NCBI GenBank assembly: GCA_034408935.1
Contig: DAOUMV010000014.1
Span: 1-64,000, forward strand
DNA: 64,000 nt
DNA from: DAOUMF01 sp034408935
GTDB lineage: Bacteria > Chloroflexota > Dehalococcoidia > SM23-28-2 > RBG-16-64-32
Reading direction: 5' to 3'
Shown: positions 32,311-41,072 of the stretch, in pieces
Layout of the letters: each line of letters starts with the position of its first letter
How positions within the stretch are numbered: the stretch's first letter is position 1
The notes under the pieces: generated by a model
What the model saw: only the letters and a program-made list of their open reading frames with translations
Database searches by the model: none
What the model was told of the DNA's origin: nothing
Program-made: the position numbers and the translations under genes

Positions 32311-33591
32311 CTAGCCCCCGGTCACCCTCGGCACTGTTAGCTGGCCGTAGGGCAGCACGAGGATTTCCGGCTCGCTGCCGTTGCGATTGCGGTAACGCTT
32401 GCGCAGGTCGTTCACCGTCTTGGACACGTCCTTGCAGGGGATCATATGGGCCTTGCGGACAAGGGCCGGCTTCATACTGGAGTGGAGGTAGCTCTCCACC
32501 TTCACCATCACCATCGCCCCCATCTGGACGCCCCACTGGTCGGGATGGCGGAAGTGCTTGCTCTGGATGATCTCCAGCAGCCGCTCCGGGCTCGACCTCG
32601 CCTCCAGGAGTTGCTGGAACGGGATGAGGCCCAGGCCGTCGGCGCACTCCGCCGCCAGCACCACCGCCCCGCCCAGGCGCACCCCTTGCGCCGCCACCGA
32701 CAACCCCTTGAACGACTGGTACAGGTTAATATCGGCCGGGTAGCCAAGGTTGCTCGTCACCGCGATGTCGAACTCGTGCGGAATGGGCCGCACGTAGGCC
32801 TTCTCGGCGAAAGCGATGCCGGCGTCGTGGGCGCCCTCCAGCGTTCCGGCGAACACGCCGGTGATCGCCTTGTTCTGATTCAGCGTCACGTTGAGAGTGA
32901 ACGTGGGGTCGGTCTCCAGCGCCACCTCCCGTATCTCCCGGAAGATGGGGTTCTCCTTCACGCTGCACCAAGTCGACTTGGGGTGGCCCACCATGGGACC
33001 GCTGTGGTTGGACATCACCGCATCAACCCCAGCGATGCCCGGAAGCACCGCCTTGCCGCCTCCTGAGTACCCGGCGAAGATGTGGGGCTCCACGAAGCCG
33101 GTCAGGATCTTCACCTTCGCCTGCATGTAGTGGCGGTTGATGCTGACGCGGGCGCGGCGCTTGTTGGTCATGAGGTAGGTGAGCCGGCCCGGGGCCTCCG
33201 GGTCATGTTGCACGATGCGGAAGCTCTCCACGACGTCTGCACCCAACATCGACCTCAGTTCGTCCGGCGTGCTCACGCGGTGCATGCCCAGGGCGTTGAT
33301 CAGGGTGATGGACCGATGGCCGATTCCGGCCTCGGCAAGCTCCTCCAGCAGAACCGGGATGACGATGTGGTTGGGCATGGGCCGCGTCACGTCGGAGAAC
33401 ACGATGGCTACGGTATCACCCGGCATCACGCGCTCTTGCAACGGGGCACAGCCGATGGGCCTGCGCAGCGCCTCACGGACGGCGGCGACGGGGTCAGAAA
33501 GGGCCGGCACCTGCGCCGGCTCGAGGACGTGGGCATGGTTCGGCAGGTCTACCCGCAGACCAGTCCTGCCGTAGGCGAGTTCTACTTTCAT
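32311..33591 (-). CDS. LarA-like nickel-dependent lactate racemase family protein (DUF2088)
   Basis: A 426-residue protein of normal LarA length. N-terminal FSDVTRPMPNHIV and the segment FVEPHIFAGYSGGGKAVLPG contain the His and Lys positions that hold the nickel-pincer cofactor in lactate racemase. Family members racemise or epimerise 2-hydroxy acids. No LarB, LarC or LarE maturation genes are in the window, so they would have to be elsewhere. ATG 33591 begins MKVELAYGRTGLRVDLP; a longer frame upstream runs over the promoter. Confidence 0.85.
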   Translation of the reverse strand: MKVELAYGRTGLRVDLPNHAHVLEPAQVPALSDPVAAVREALRRPIGCAPLQERVMPGDTVAIVFSDVTRPMPNHIVIPVLLEELAEAGIGHRSITLINALGMHRVSTPDELRSMLGADVVESFRIVQHDPEAPGRLTYLMTNKRRARVSINRHYMQAKVKILTGFVEPHIFAGYSGGGKAVLPGIAGVDAVMSNHSGPMVGHPKSTWCSVKENPIFREIREVALETDPTFTLNVTLNQNKAITGVFAGTLEGAHDAGIAFAEKAYVRPIPHEFDIAVTSNLGYPADINLYQSFKGLSVAAQGVRLGGAVVLAAECADGLGLIPFQQLLEARSSPERLLEIIQSKHFRHPDQWGVQMGAMVMVKVESYLHSSMKPALVRKAHMIPCKDVSKTVNDLRKRYRNRNGSEPEILVLPYGQLTVPRVTGG

Positions 33592-33611
33592 CCGCGATCC
33601 GTCAACGGCGG

Positions 33612-33641
33612 ATGCTACAGGCAGCGCAGGTTCACTGTCAA
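33612..33641 (-). promoter_or_regulatory. promoter of the LarA-like gene
   Basis: TTGACA (33641-33636) and TAGCAT (33617-33612) on the minus strand are 18 bases apart, with the ATG about 20 bases downstream. Confidence 0.6.
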
Positions 33642-33753
33642 GGCGCACGGTATAGAATGACGACATGGCGCAGGAGCGGTCCGACGCGGCGGAGTATCTG
33701 ACCGGGCAGGTGGTCTGCATCTAGGGCGACGCCCTGAGCCACATGCAGCCATC

Positions 33754-34458
33754 ATGAGTGAGCAGGTAATCATCGACCAGCGATTCAATGGGCCCCCAGA
33801 GTCGGGGCACGGAGGCTACGTATGCGGGGTCGTCGCCGGGCTCATCGGCGGCCCGGCCGAGGTCACCCTGCGCCGCCCGCCTCCTCTCGATCAGCCGCTT
33901 GAGGTCCAGCGGCTCGAGCACGACCGCGTCGCCCTGCGCGACGGCGAGACGGTCATCGTCGAGGGAGCCGCCGCCTCGGTGGAGATCGACGTACCGGAGC
34001 CGGTTAGCTTCGCGGACGCGGAGGCGGCCAGCACATCCTATATCGGGGCCCAGCAGCACGCGTTCCCCACCTGCTTCGGTTGCGGGCCGCGGCGCACCGA
34101 GGGTGACGGCCTTCGCATCTTCCCCGGGCGGGTCGAAGGGCGCGACATCGTTGCCGCCCCATGGATGCCGGACTCCACCCTGACCGACGAGAAGCGGACG
34201 GTGTGGCCGGAGTTCGTGTGGGCGGCCCTGGACTGCTCCGGGGGATGGGCGCTCCTCGCCCAGTTGCCCGAACGGCCGGTGGTGCTGGGCCGGCTCGCCG
34301 CAAAGCTCCTGGCGCCGGTTCGGGGCGAGGAGCGGTGCGTGGTCATTGGGTGGCCGCTCGGCGAGGATGGCCGCAAGCTCTACTCCGGCACGGCGCTGTT
34401 CTCCGAGGGCGGGGAGCTACGCGCCTTCGCCAGGGCCACCTGGGTCAGGCTGGCCTGA
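33754..34458 (+). CDS. thioesterase (hot-dog)-like protein
   Basis: A 234-residue protein. GHGGYVCGVVAGLIGGPAEV is typical of a central hot-dog helix, and the pattern repeats in the second half (EFVWAALDCSGGWALLAQL), so it looks like a tandem double hot-dog of the acyl-CoA thioesterase superfamily. A CFGCG pair lies between the halves. The catalytic residues are not certain. It is divergent from the LarA-like gene and 24 bases upstream of the DUF1232 gene. Confidence 0.65.
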   Translation: MSEQVIIDQRFNGPPESGHGGYVCGVVAGLIGGPAEVTLRRPPPLDQPLEVQRLEHDRVALRDGETVIVEGAAASVEIDVPEPVSFADAEAASTSYIGAQQHAFPTCFGCGPRRTEGDGLRIFPGRVEGRDIVAAPWMPDSTLTDEKRTVWPEFVWAALDCSGGWALLAQLPERPVVLGRLAAKLLAPVRGEERCVVIGWPLGEDGRKLYSGTALFSEGGELRAFARATWVRLA

Positions 34459-34482
34459 CGCCAGACCATAACGCGGTAGGGC

Positions 34483-34908
34483 ATGAACACTGTCTGGGTC
34501 ATCGCGATTGTGGGCTTCCTCGTCGGGTGTATCGGCCTTGGAGCAGCCGCGTGGTTCGCCCAGACGGGCGGCCGTCTGGCCGCCTTAGGCGGACTGCGGC
34601 GAGGTGGCCCGGAGGAGCGCACCCTCGTCCGGCGGATACTCCGTCTGCCCGTGCGCTGCAAGCTGCGCCTGGCGTTGGCCCTCGTTCGGGACTCGCGCAT
34701 CCATCTGGCTGTGCGGGCCATCCCGCCGGGCCTGATCCTCTACCTGGCGACGCCCATCGACGTGATACCGGACTTCATCCCCGTGCTGGGACACGTTGAC
34801 GACGTGATCATCCTAGTCGTCGGCGTTGGGCTCCTTCTGCGATTCACGCCACGGGACGTTCTGGAGGAGCACGTCTCGCGGCTGGAGACGGGTGAAGCCA
34901 GCGTCTGA
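34483..34908 (+). CDS. DUF1232 (YkvA-like) membrane protein
   Basis: A 141-residue protein with an N-terminal transmembrane helix (about residues 3-26) and a DUF1232 core, IPPGLILYLATPIDVIPDFIPVLGHVDDVIIL. This is a membrane-associated domain of unknown function, common in bacteria. It is convergent with the CoA-transferase gene at 34917. Confidence 0.85.
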   Translation: MNTVWVIAIVGFLVGCIGLGAAAWFAQTGGRLAALGGLRRGGPEERTLVRRILRLPVRCKLRLALALVRDSRIHLAVRAIPPGLILYLATPIDVIPDFIPVLGHVDDVIILVVGVGLLLRFTPRDVLEEHVSRLETGEASV

Positions 34909-34916
34909 CTTAGCGG

Positions 34917-36185
34917 CTACTCGTGCGCCGACCAGTCGGGCGTCGTGCCCGTCACGCCTTCCCGCTCCAGCGTCGCGATCTCCTCCTGCGATAGCCCCAG
35001 CAGCTCCCCCAGTACGTAGCCGTTGTGCTCGCCAAAGGCCGGCGCGGGCAGCCGGATGTGCCCAGGCGACTCGCTCATGTGCCAGTGCGGCCCCTCCACC
35101 TCCCACACCCCCGCCACCGAATGCGATACGCTCTCGTAGAAGCCTCGTGCCCTCAGGTGCGGGTCGGCGAAGACTTCCGGCACGCTGAGCATCGGCGAGC
35201 AGGGCACCCCAGCCGCCTGCAGCGCCTCCGCCACATCGTCCTTCGTGCGCCCCCGCACCCAGTCGGAGATCAGTCCGTCCAGAGCGTCCTGATTGCGGTG
35301 TCGGCTCACCACGTCGGCGAAGCGCGCGTCCCCGGCCAGCTCCGGGTGGCCCACGGTCTTGCACAGGGCGGCGAACTGGGCGTCGCCCTCGCAGGCGATC
35401 GCCACCCACTGATCGTCGGGCGGACGCCCGCCCGTCTGGGCGCCCGCACAGGGATAGCAGCCGTGGGGGGCCATTGACGAGTGCCGGTTGCCGCTGCGCG
35501 GCGGCTCGCGGCCCTGCATGGAGTAGCCCACGATGTGCTCGCCGATGACGTTGATGAGGTTCTCCCGCTGGGCCACCTCGACGTACTGGCCGCGGCCGGT
35601 GCGGCGGCGGTCCCACAACGCTAGCGCCACCGCCCCAGCGGCGGCGATGCCCGCTATCGGATCGCCGTAGCTGATGCCCGTCTTCTGGGACGGGCCGTCC
35701 TTGTACCCCGTGAGGTGGCAGAAACCGGATAGCTGCTCCGCGTTCGTCCCGTAGGCGATGAAGTCGCGCTCGGGGCCCGTCTTGCCGTGCCCCGGCATGG
35801 ACACGACGATCACCTGCGGGTTTGCCCGCGCCAGGTCGTCATAGCTAAGGCCCAGGTTGTCCATCACCTCCGCCCGGAAGTTCTCCATGACCACGTCGGA
35901 GATCTCAACCAGACGCAGGAACAGCTCGCGGCCCTTTTCCTGGGACAGGTCAAGCGCGCAGCCGTACTTGTTGCGGTTCAGGTGGTTGAAGTAGGGCGAC
36001 TTGTCCCACACCCGCTCGACCGTGGGCGGCTGGCCCGTGAAGGAGCGGATGAAGTCCCAATTGCGGACGGCCTCCACCTTGATCACCTCGGCGCCCATGT
36101 CGGCCAGCAGTCGGGTAGCGTAGGGCCCGGCCCAGGCCATGGTCAGGTCAACAACCCGGACGCCGTGGAGAGGAAGGCGGAACAC
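34917..36185 (-). CDS. CaiB/BaiF family CoA-transferase
   Basis: A 422-residue type III CoA-transferase. The N-terminal VRVVDLTMAWAGPYATRLLADMGAEVIKVE and the catalytic Asp in GISYGDPIAG are present, followed by HGCYPCAG and the C-terminal GEHNGYVLGELLGLS. The family moves CoA between carboxylic acids through a glutamyl/aspartyl-CoA intermediate. It is the last gene of a group with a second, shorter CoA-transferase and an SDR, with a tandem repeat between the two CoA-transferases. Confidence 0.93.
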   Translation of the reverse strand: MFRLPLHGVRVVDLTMAWAGPYATRLLADMGAEVIKVEAVRNWDFIRSFTGQPPTVERVWDKSPYFNHLNRNKYGCALDLSQEKGRELFLRLVEISDVVMENFRAEVMDNLGLSYDDLARANPQVIVVSMPGHGKTGPERDFIAYGTNAEQLSGFCHLTGYKDGPSQKTGISYGDPIAGIAAAGAVALALWDRRRTGRGQYVEVAQRENLINVIGEHIVGYSMQGREPPRSGNRHSSMAPHGCYPCAGAQTGGRPPDDQWVAIACEGDAQFAALCKTVGHPELAGDARFADVVSRHRNQDALDGLISDWVRGRTKDDVAEALQAAGVPCSPMLSVPEVFADPHLRARGFYESVSHSVAGVWEVEGPHWHMSESPGHIRLPAPAFGEHNGYVLGELLGLSQEEIATLEREGVTGTTPDWSAHE

Positions 36186-36250
36186 CTAGCCTCCCCTCCT
36201 GGCCCCGCGCCTGAACCAGCAAGCCAGAGAGCCAGCAAACCAGTACTCGA

Positions 36251-36296
36251 GGTTTGCAGGTTTGTTGGTTTGTTGGTTTGTTGGTTCGTTGGTTTG
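36251..36296. repeat. short tandem repeat, GGTTTGTT unit
   Basis: About five copies of an 8-base GGTTTGTT unit (with variants GGTTTGCA and GGTTCGTT) lie in the 128-base gap between the two CoA-transferase genes. Upstream are related CCAGCAAGCC/CCAGCAAACC units. Confidence 0.7.
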
Positions 36297-36313
36297 CCTG
36301 CCTGTGCGAAGCA

Positions 36314-37306
36314 CTACGCCACCCCCGCTGCCCGCAGGCGCGCCAGCTCGCCGCCGCTCAGGCCCAGCTCCTCGCAGTACACCTCGCGGTTATGCTCCCC
36401 CAGCAGGGGAGCGCGCCCGGCCCTCCACTGAACCTCGCTCATGCGGAAGGGCGGGCCAGGGTAGGTCCGACGGCCCGCCACCGGGTGCTCCGCCTCCTGG
36501 AAGTAGCCGCGGGCCCGCAGTTGCTCCGACTCCAGCAGATCAGCCACGGTCTGCACGGAGGTGATGGGCGCGTCGGTCGCGTCCACCATACTGGACAGGA
36601 CGTTGCCGCCGCGCTTGGAGATGTCCCGCTTCAGGTACGCCCACCAGGGAAGGTACAGCTCCAGGGCGGAGGCCATGCACTCCTGTGCCGAGATGTCCAC
36701 GTGCTGCGGCACCTCCGTGGCGTCCGCCTGGTGGGCAGCGACCGCCGCCGCCGCGAACGCCTGCAGCCCGGCCTGGTACTCCACCTGATAGCCCGCGTTG
36801 ACCAGCGGCTCCCGATCCGGCTCCCCGGTGAGCGACATCTGGCCGCCGGAAGCGAACGACGTCAGGTTGGTCGCCCGCCAGCCCGCCTTGGGGCCGCTCT
36901 GACCGTAGGGGGTGATAGAGACCAAGACGATACGCCGCTTGATCGACTTCAGCGCCTCGAAGCCGAGCCCTATCGACTCCAGGTTGCCGGGCGGGAAGCT
37001 CTCAACGATAACGTTGGTGTCCTCCACCAGCCGACGGAACAACCGCTGCCCAGTCGGCTGAGAGATGTCGAGAGTGACGCTGCGTTTGTTCGTGCCCAGG
37101 TAGAGCCACAACGCCCCCGTCTCGCGGTGCGGCCGGTCGTCTGGGAAGGGGCCATGGCGCCGCGTGGGATCGCCAGACGGCGGCTCCACCTTGAGCACGT
37201 CCGCCCCGTAGTCGGCGAACAGCTTGCCGCAATAGCCGCCAGCCACGTTGTCGGAGAGGTCGAGGACGCGCAGCTCGGCCAGCGTGGACTCGGGTTCACC
37301 AGGCAT
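36314..37306 (-). CDS. CaiB/BaiF family CoA-transferase, internally shortened
   Basis: A 330-residue type III CoA-transferase, 80-120 residues shorter than its three relatives in this window. The N-terminal Rossmann half is complete (LRVLDLSDNVAGGYCGKLFADYGAD). The region corresponding to the catalytic Asp reads VEYQAGLQ, with Glu, as in the relative at 44350. The missing part is the middle of the second domain: after YLPWWAYLKRDISKRGG the sequence jumps to DLLESEQLRARGYF. It may be inactive or have reduced activity. It shares a strand with the SDR upstream (37 bases). Confidence 0.85.
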   Translation of the reverse strand: MPGEPESTLAELRVLDLSDNVAGGYCGKLFADYGADVLKVEPPSGDPTRRHGPFPDDRPHRETGALWLYLGTNKRSVTLDISQPTGQRLFRRLVEDTNVIVESFPPGNLESIGLGFEALKSIKRRIVLVSITPYGQSGPKAGWRATNLTSFASGGQMSLTGEPDREPLVNAGYQVEYQAGLQAFAAAAVAAHQADATEVPQHVDISAQECMASALELYLPWWAYLKRDISKRGGNVLSSMVDATDAPITSVQTVADLLESEQLRARGYFQEAEHPVAGRRTYPGPPFRMSEVQWRAGRAPLLGEHNREVYCEELGLSGGELARLRAAGVA

Positions 37307-37343
37307 AGCGGCGTATATCGTAGGCGAAAGCGAGGGTGCGGCG

Positions 37344-38102
37344 CTAGATGTTGGAGTGGCCCTGGCCGCCGTCCACCACCACAGAGGCGCCCGTGACCCA
37401 CGACGCCCGCGGCGACAGCAGGAAGACGACCACGTTGGCCACCTCCTCGGCGGTGCCGAACCGCCCCATCGGTATGTTCTCCGCTACGAAGCGTGCCATC
37501 CCTTCCGGGTCCTCCTGCTGGCGTCGCCACCAAGAGCCGCCGGGGTGGCTGATGGAGCCGGGAGCGACAGTGTTGACGCGGATGCGGTCCGGCGCCAGCC
37601 CCGTGGCCATCGCCTTGGCGTGGGAGATAAGGGCCGCCTTCATGGCGTTGTACCCCGGATGGCCGCCCGCCTCTCGGCCCCAGATGGAGGCGAGATGGAC
37701 GACGGCGCCGCCACCGGCCTCCCGTAGGTGGGGCACGACCAGCCTGGTCAAGCGCGCCGCCGGCAGGAACAGCATCTGGAACGACTGCTCCCACACGGCG
37801 TCCTCATCGCCGGGGGCAGCAAAGTGGATGGAGTTCACGAGCGCATCGATGCGCCCGAAGCGATCGATCGTTGCCTGCACGAGGCGCTCGGCGTCAGCGC
37901 CCTGCGTGAGGTCACAAGGGACGGCGAGGACCTGGGAGCCGGCGTCCTCCACCTCGGCTGCGGCCTGGCGGAGCGGTTCCTCGCCGCGGGCGGCCAGGAC
38001 CACGTGGCAGCCCTCGACGGCGAGGGTAAGCGCGGTCGCTTTGCCGATGCCGCGGGAGGCCCCAGCGACTATCGCCACCTTGTCCTGCAGGCCCAGGTCC
38101 AT
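37344..38102 (-). CDS. short-chain dehydrogenase/reductase
   Basis: A 252-residue SDR. The cofactor motif is AGASRGIGKATAL, with LAARGEEPL indicating a preference for NADP, and the active site is SIWGREAGGHPGYNAMKAAL with the Tyr-x-x-x-Lys pair. It ends with SWVTGASVVVDGGQG. ATG 38102 gives the usual N-terminus MDLGLQDKVAIV; the upstream extension is not supported. It probably oxidises or reduces a hydroxyacyl substrate. Confidence 0.92.
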   Translation of the reverse strand: MDLGLQDKVAIVAGASRGIGKATALTLAVEGCHVVLAARGEEPLRQAAAEVEDAGSQVLAVPCDLTQGADAERLVQATIDRFGRIDALVNSIHFAAPGDEDAVWEQSFQMLFLPAARLTRLVVPHLREAGGGAVVHLASIWGREAGGHPGYNAMKAALISHAKAMATGLAPDRIRVNTVAPGSISHPGGSWWRRQQEDPEGMARFVAENIPMGRFGTAEEVANVVVFLLSPRASWVTGASVVVDGGQGHSNI

Positions 38103-38252
38103 GGCGGCTCTTATCTTAGGCAAAACGGGCTCAAAGGCAAAGGGGGCGCGCCTCCGCTGAGACGCGCCCCCTGCCACAGACCACTGTGTCCGAGCCACCG
38201 CCGGAAGCGGGTTCACCTCCGCCGGTGGGAGGCAGCTCACATCGCCGGGGCC

Positions 38253-39527
38253 CTAGCGGGCGGCCATCCCCACGATCGGCTGGTTGAGAGTGATATTCCC
38301 CGTGGAGCCGTAGAAGACGGCATCGCCGAAGGCGAAAATGCCCCCGTCCGAGGCAACGAACCAGTAGCCGAGACCGGTTGGGTTAGCCGCCATCCCCACA
38401 ACCGGCTGGTTCAGGACGATGTCCCCCGTGGAACCGAAGAAAGCGGCATCACCGAAAGCGAAGATGCCCCCGTCCGAGGCCACCAGCCAGTAGCCGTTGC
38501 CGCTTGGCGTGGACGCCATCCCCACGATCGGCTGGTTCAGGGCAGTGGCGCCCGTGGAGCCGTAGAAGACGGCATCGCCAAAAGCGAATATGCCCCCGTC
38601 CGAGGCAACGAGCCAATAGCCGTTGCCGCTTGGGGTGGCGGCCATCCCCACAATCGGCTGATTGAGGGCGATGTTTCCCGTCGACCCGTGGAAGCCTGCA
38701 TCGCCGAAAGCGAAGATGCCGCCGTCCGTGGCCACCAGCCAGTAGCCGTTGCCGCTTGGCGTGGCCGCCATCCCCACGATCGGCTGGTTCAGGACGATGT
38801 CCCCCGTGGAGCCGAAGAAGACAGCATCGCCGAAAGCGAAGATTCCCCCGTCGGAGGCCACGAGCCAGTAGCCGTTCCCGCTTGGCGTGGCCGCCATCCC
38901 CACAATCGGCTGGTTGAGGGCGATGGCGCCAGTGGAGCCGTGGAAGACGGCATCGCCGAAGGCGAAGATGCCCCCGTCCGAGGCCACCAGCCGGTAGCCA
39001 AGGCTGGGCTCCGGCGGGGCTACCCCCGGCAAGGGCGCGGGCGGGGGTATGAACGGAGGCGGTGGCGGAGGGGGCAGCGTGGGCACAACGGTCGTGGCCG
39101 TCCAGGTCAGCCCAGAAGAGTAGCATGGAGGCGCATATGGAGGAATCGCCCTCGCCGTGGCCCTGACACCGCCCTCAGCGCTGCCGGCTGTTGGGAACGA
39201 GCCGCCGAAAGACAGACCCCAAATCACAGTGCGGCTGAAACTGTTGTTGTCGATGCTCAAGGGCGGTGTAAATTGAACTCTCATCTCGCTGAACGTGCAA
39301 GTGTTGCCTGGGATGTCTGTGGCAGCGAAGCGGCTGATTCCCGATCCGTCAGCCGAAACGGTAAACTCGACCGTCCCGCCGCCGGAGTGAGTTCCCGTAT
39401 AGGTAGCGCCGGCGATGACGTTGGCGTGGGCGCGCGGCGCGGTGTGGAGTGCGCCTGCGGCGAACAGTAGCGTCGCCAGCGCCGTTAGCGCCACCAGGCT
39501 AAGCAGGGAAAAGCGCACCAATCGCAT
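38253..39527 (-). CDS. secreted protein with six 42-residue GYWLVASDGG repeats
   Basis: A 424-residue protein. The signal peptide ends near AHA (about residue 36), then a beta-rich domain of about 100 residues, a Pro-rich linker, and six near-identical 42-residue repeats (about residues 165-424) with the core GYWLVASDGGIFAFGDAVF, then STG and LNQPIVGMAATPSGN. Each repeat looks like a beta-hairpin unit; six units could close into a propeller (inference). ATG 39527 is preceded by AAAGGAGG. Repeats are highly conserved at DNA level and match those in the gene at 57427. Confidence 0.88.
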   Translation of the reverse strand: MRLVRFSLLSLVALTALATLLFAAGALHTAPRAHANVIAGATYTGTHSGGGTVEFTVSADGSGISRFAATDIPGNTCTFSEMRVQFTPPLSIDNNSFSRTVIWGLSFGGSFPTAGSAEGGVRATARAIPPYAPPCYSSGLTWTATTVVPTLPPPPPPPFIPPPAPLPGVAPPEPSLGYRLVASDGGIFAFGDAVFHGSTGAIALNQPIVGMAATPSGNGYWLVASDGGIFAFGDAVFFGSTGDIVLNQPIVGMAATPSGNGYWLVATDGGIFAFGDAGFHGSTGNIALNQPIVGMAATPSGNGYWLVASDGGIFAFGDAVFYGSTGATALNQPIVGMASTPSGNGYWLVASDGGIFAFGDAAFFGSTGDIVLNQPVVGMAANPTGLGYWFVASDGGIFAFGDAVFYGSTGNITLNQPIVGMAAR

Positions 39528-39707
39528 GTCCCCCTCCTTTCGGCACGATAGCGTGTCCATCACAGCTATGTCAGCACTCTGAGGGGAGAAATCGGACTCA
39601 TCACATGGCCCCCTCCCTCGTGTCCTTCAACCCGCGCCAAGGGGCTCACACGCTAGCACAACCTTCGCAAAGGTGTCAAGGGCGGCTGAAGCGCAGGCCC
39701 TGCCCCC

Positions 39708-40484
39708 CTACCCCGGCGGGCGGGGCGGCGGCGGCCGGTCCCCAGTGCGGTAGCGGCGCAGCCCCTCCGCCATCGCCGGGTCACCCAGGCTCGCCTCGTG
39801 GACGCGGCGCTCCAGGTCGAGCCCTTCTGGCACGGAGAGCGACAGCCCCTCGATGGCGGCCCGACGGTCGTTTCGCAGGCTGACCTGCGGGTAGGTTGAC
39901 ATGGCAGCGGCCAGTTCGAGGGCTCGCTCCAGCGCCCCGCCCTTCGCCACCACCTCCTGCACCAGCCCCATGCACAGGGCGTGCCGCGCGTCGATCATCA
40001 CCCCGGTCTCGATGAGGTACAGCGCGTTGCCCAGGCCCACGATGCGAGGCAGGCGCTGGGTGCCCCCGTCCAGCAGCGGCACGCCCCAGCGGCGGTTCAG
40101 CACCCCGAACTGGGCAGTCTCGTCCGCGATGCGGAAGTCGCACCAGCAGGCCAGCTCCAGTCCGCCAGCTAGGCAGTAGCCGTTGACGGCGGCGATGGTC
40201 GGCTTCTCTAGGTCGGTGATGCGAGAGAAGCCCATAGGGCCGGACTCCTGAACGCCGGGGCGGGCCATAAGGGTCTCACCGCGCTTCAGGTCCGCGCCGG
40301 CACAGAAGGCGACCTCGCCGGTGCCGGTGAGGATGAGCACGTCCACCGAATCGTCGCCGCGGAACGCCTCGACAGCCTCGAATAGCAGCGCGGCCGTCTC
40401 GCCTTCGACAGCGTTGCGGGCCTCTGGCCGGTTGATGGTGACCACGAACGCCCGATCGCGGGTTTCGGTGAGGACGTTGGGCAT
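39708..40484 (-). CDS. enoyl-CoA hydratase/isomerase family protein
   Basis: A 258-residue crotonase. The oxyanion loop VAFCAGADLKRGE and NGYCLAGGLELACWCDFRIA are present. The first hydratase Glu is kept (GGLEL), but the second position is not acidic (GVLNRRWGVPLLDGG). It is the last gene of a minus-strand group of two CoA-transferases, two LLM oxidoreductases and a DinB-like protein. Activity could be hydratase or another crotonase reaction. Confidence 0.88.
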   Translation of the reverse strand: MPNVLTETRDRAFVVTINRPEARNAVEGETAALLFEAVEAFRGDDSVDVLILTGTGEVAFCAGADLKRGETLMARPGVQESGPMGFSRITDLEKPTIAAVNGYCLAGGLELACWCDFRIADETAQFGVLNRRWGVPLLDGGTQRLPRIVGLGNALYLIETGVMIDARHALCMGLVQEVVAKGGALERALELAAAMSTYPQVSLRNDRRAAIEGLSLSVPEGLDLERRVHEASLGDPAMAEGLRRYRTGDRPPPPRPPG

Positions 40485-40542
40485 GACGGGCCTCCTTTCG
40501 ACAGCGATGGGGACGGTCGCAGTCGTCGTCTATTCGGGCCGA

Positions 40543-41061
40543 CTACCTGGCGACGATGTCGTTCACGTGGCCCTGCACGTGCATCACGGCGATCAGATAG
40601 ATGACGGTGGCCAGCGGCCCTTTGATTCCACCGGAAGACGTGATGGGCGTGGCGAGAAGCGCGTCGTCCGCCTGCTCGACGGCAGCGATGGTGGCGGCCC
40701 GGTTCGTCTGGAACTCCGCCAGCAAGTCCGCCACCGAAGCACCGGCTCGCTTCTCCACCTGACGTTCGTTGTAGCTGCCGATGCCGCCACGCACGCTGCG
40801 GGTCGGCGGAGAACTCGACTTGGCACGGCTTTCGGTCGCTCCGGGGGACTCCCCCTGCTTCGGTATATCCAGAAGCCGCGGGTACGTCCACTCAAGCGAC
40901 GCGATGTGCGCGAGGATTTCGCGGCCGTTCCAGCCGTTCTCGTAGCGTTCCCGCTCGAAGGCGTCGGCCGGGAGCCCGCTCAGCTTGTCGACAAGCTCCC
41001 GCTCGCCGGACAGCAGCGCTTCCAGAAGCTGCGTCTTGGACATCGGTGGTTGCTGCGTCAT
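40543..41061 (-). CDS. DinB-like / ClbS-DfsB four-helix protein
   Basis: A 172-residue helical protein. Metal-ligand-type His residues lie in WNGREILAHIASLEW and HVQGHVNDI, the pattern of DinB/ClbS proteins, which include thiol-dependent enzymes and detoxification proteins. ATG 41061 follows AGGAGG, and the gene starts 11 bases after the LLM gene. Confidence 0.8.
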   Translation of the reverse strand: MTQQPPMSKTQLLEALLSGERELVDKLSGLPADAFERERYENGWNGREILAHIASLEWTYPRLLDIPKQGESPGATESRAKSSSPPTRSVRGGIGSYNERQVEKRAGASVADLLAEFQTNRAATIAAVEQADDALLATPITSSGGIKGPLATVIYLIAVMHVQGHVNDIVAR

Positions 41062-41072
41062 GGCGATACCTC

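Noticed and set aside
33665..33724. A 19-codon frame starting MAQERSDAAEYL after a TAGAAT box, upstream of the thioesterase-like gene
   Set aside because: Too short to support; it may be a leader peptide or gene relic, but nothing similar is seen elsewhere in the window.
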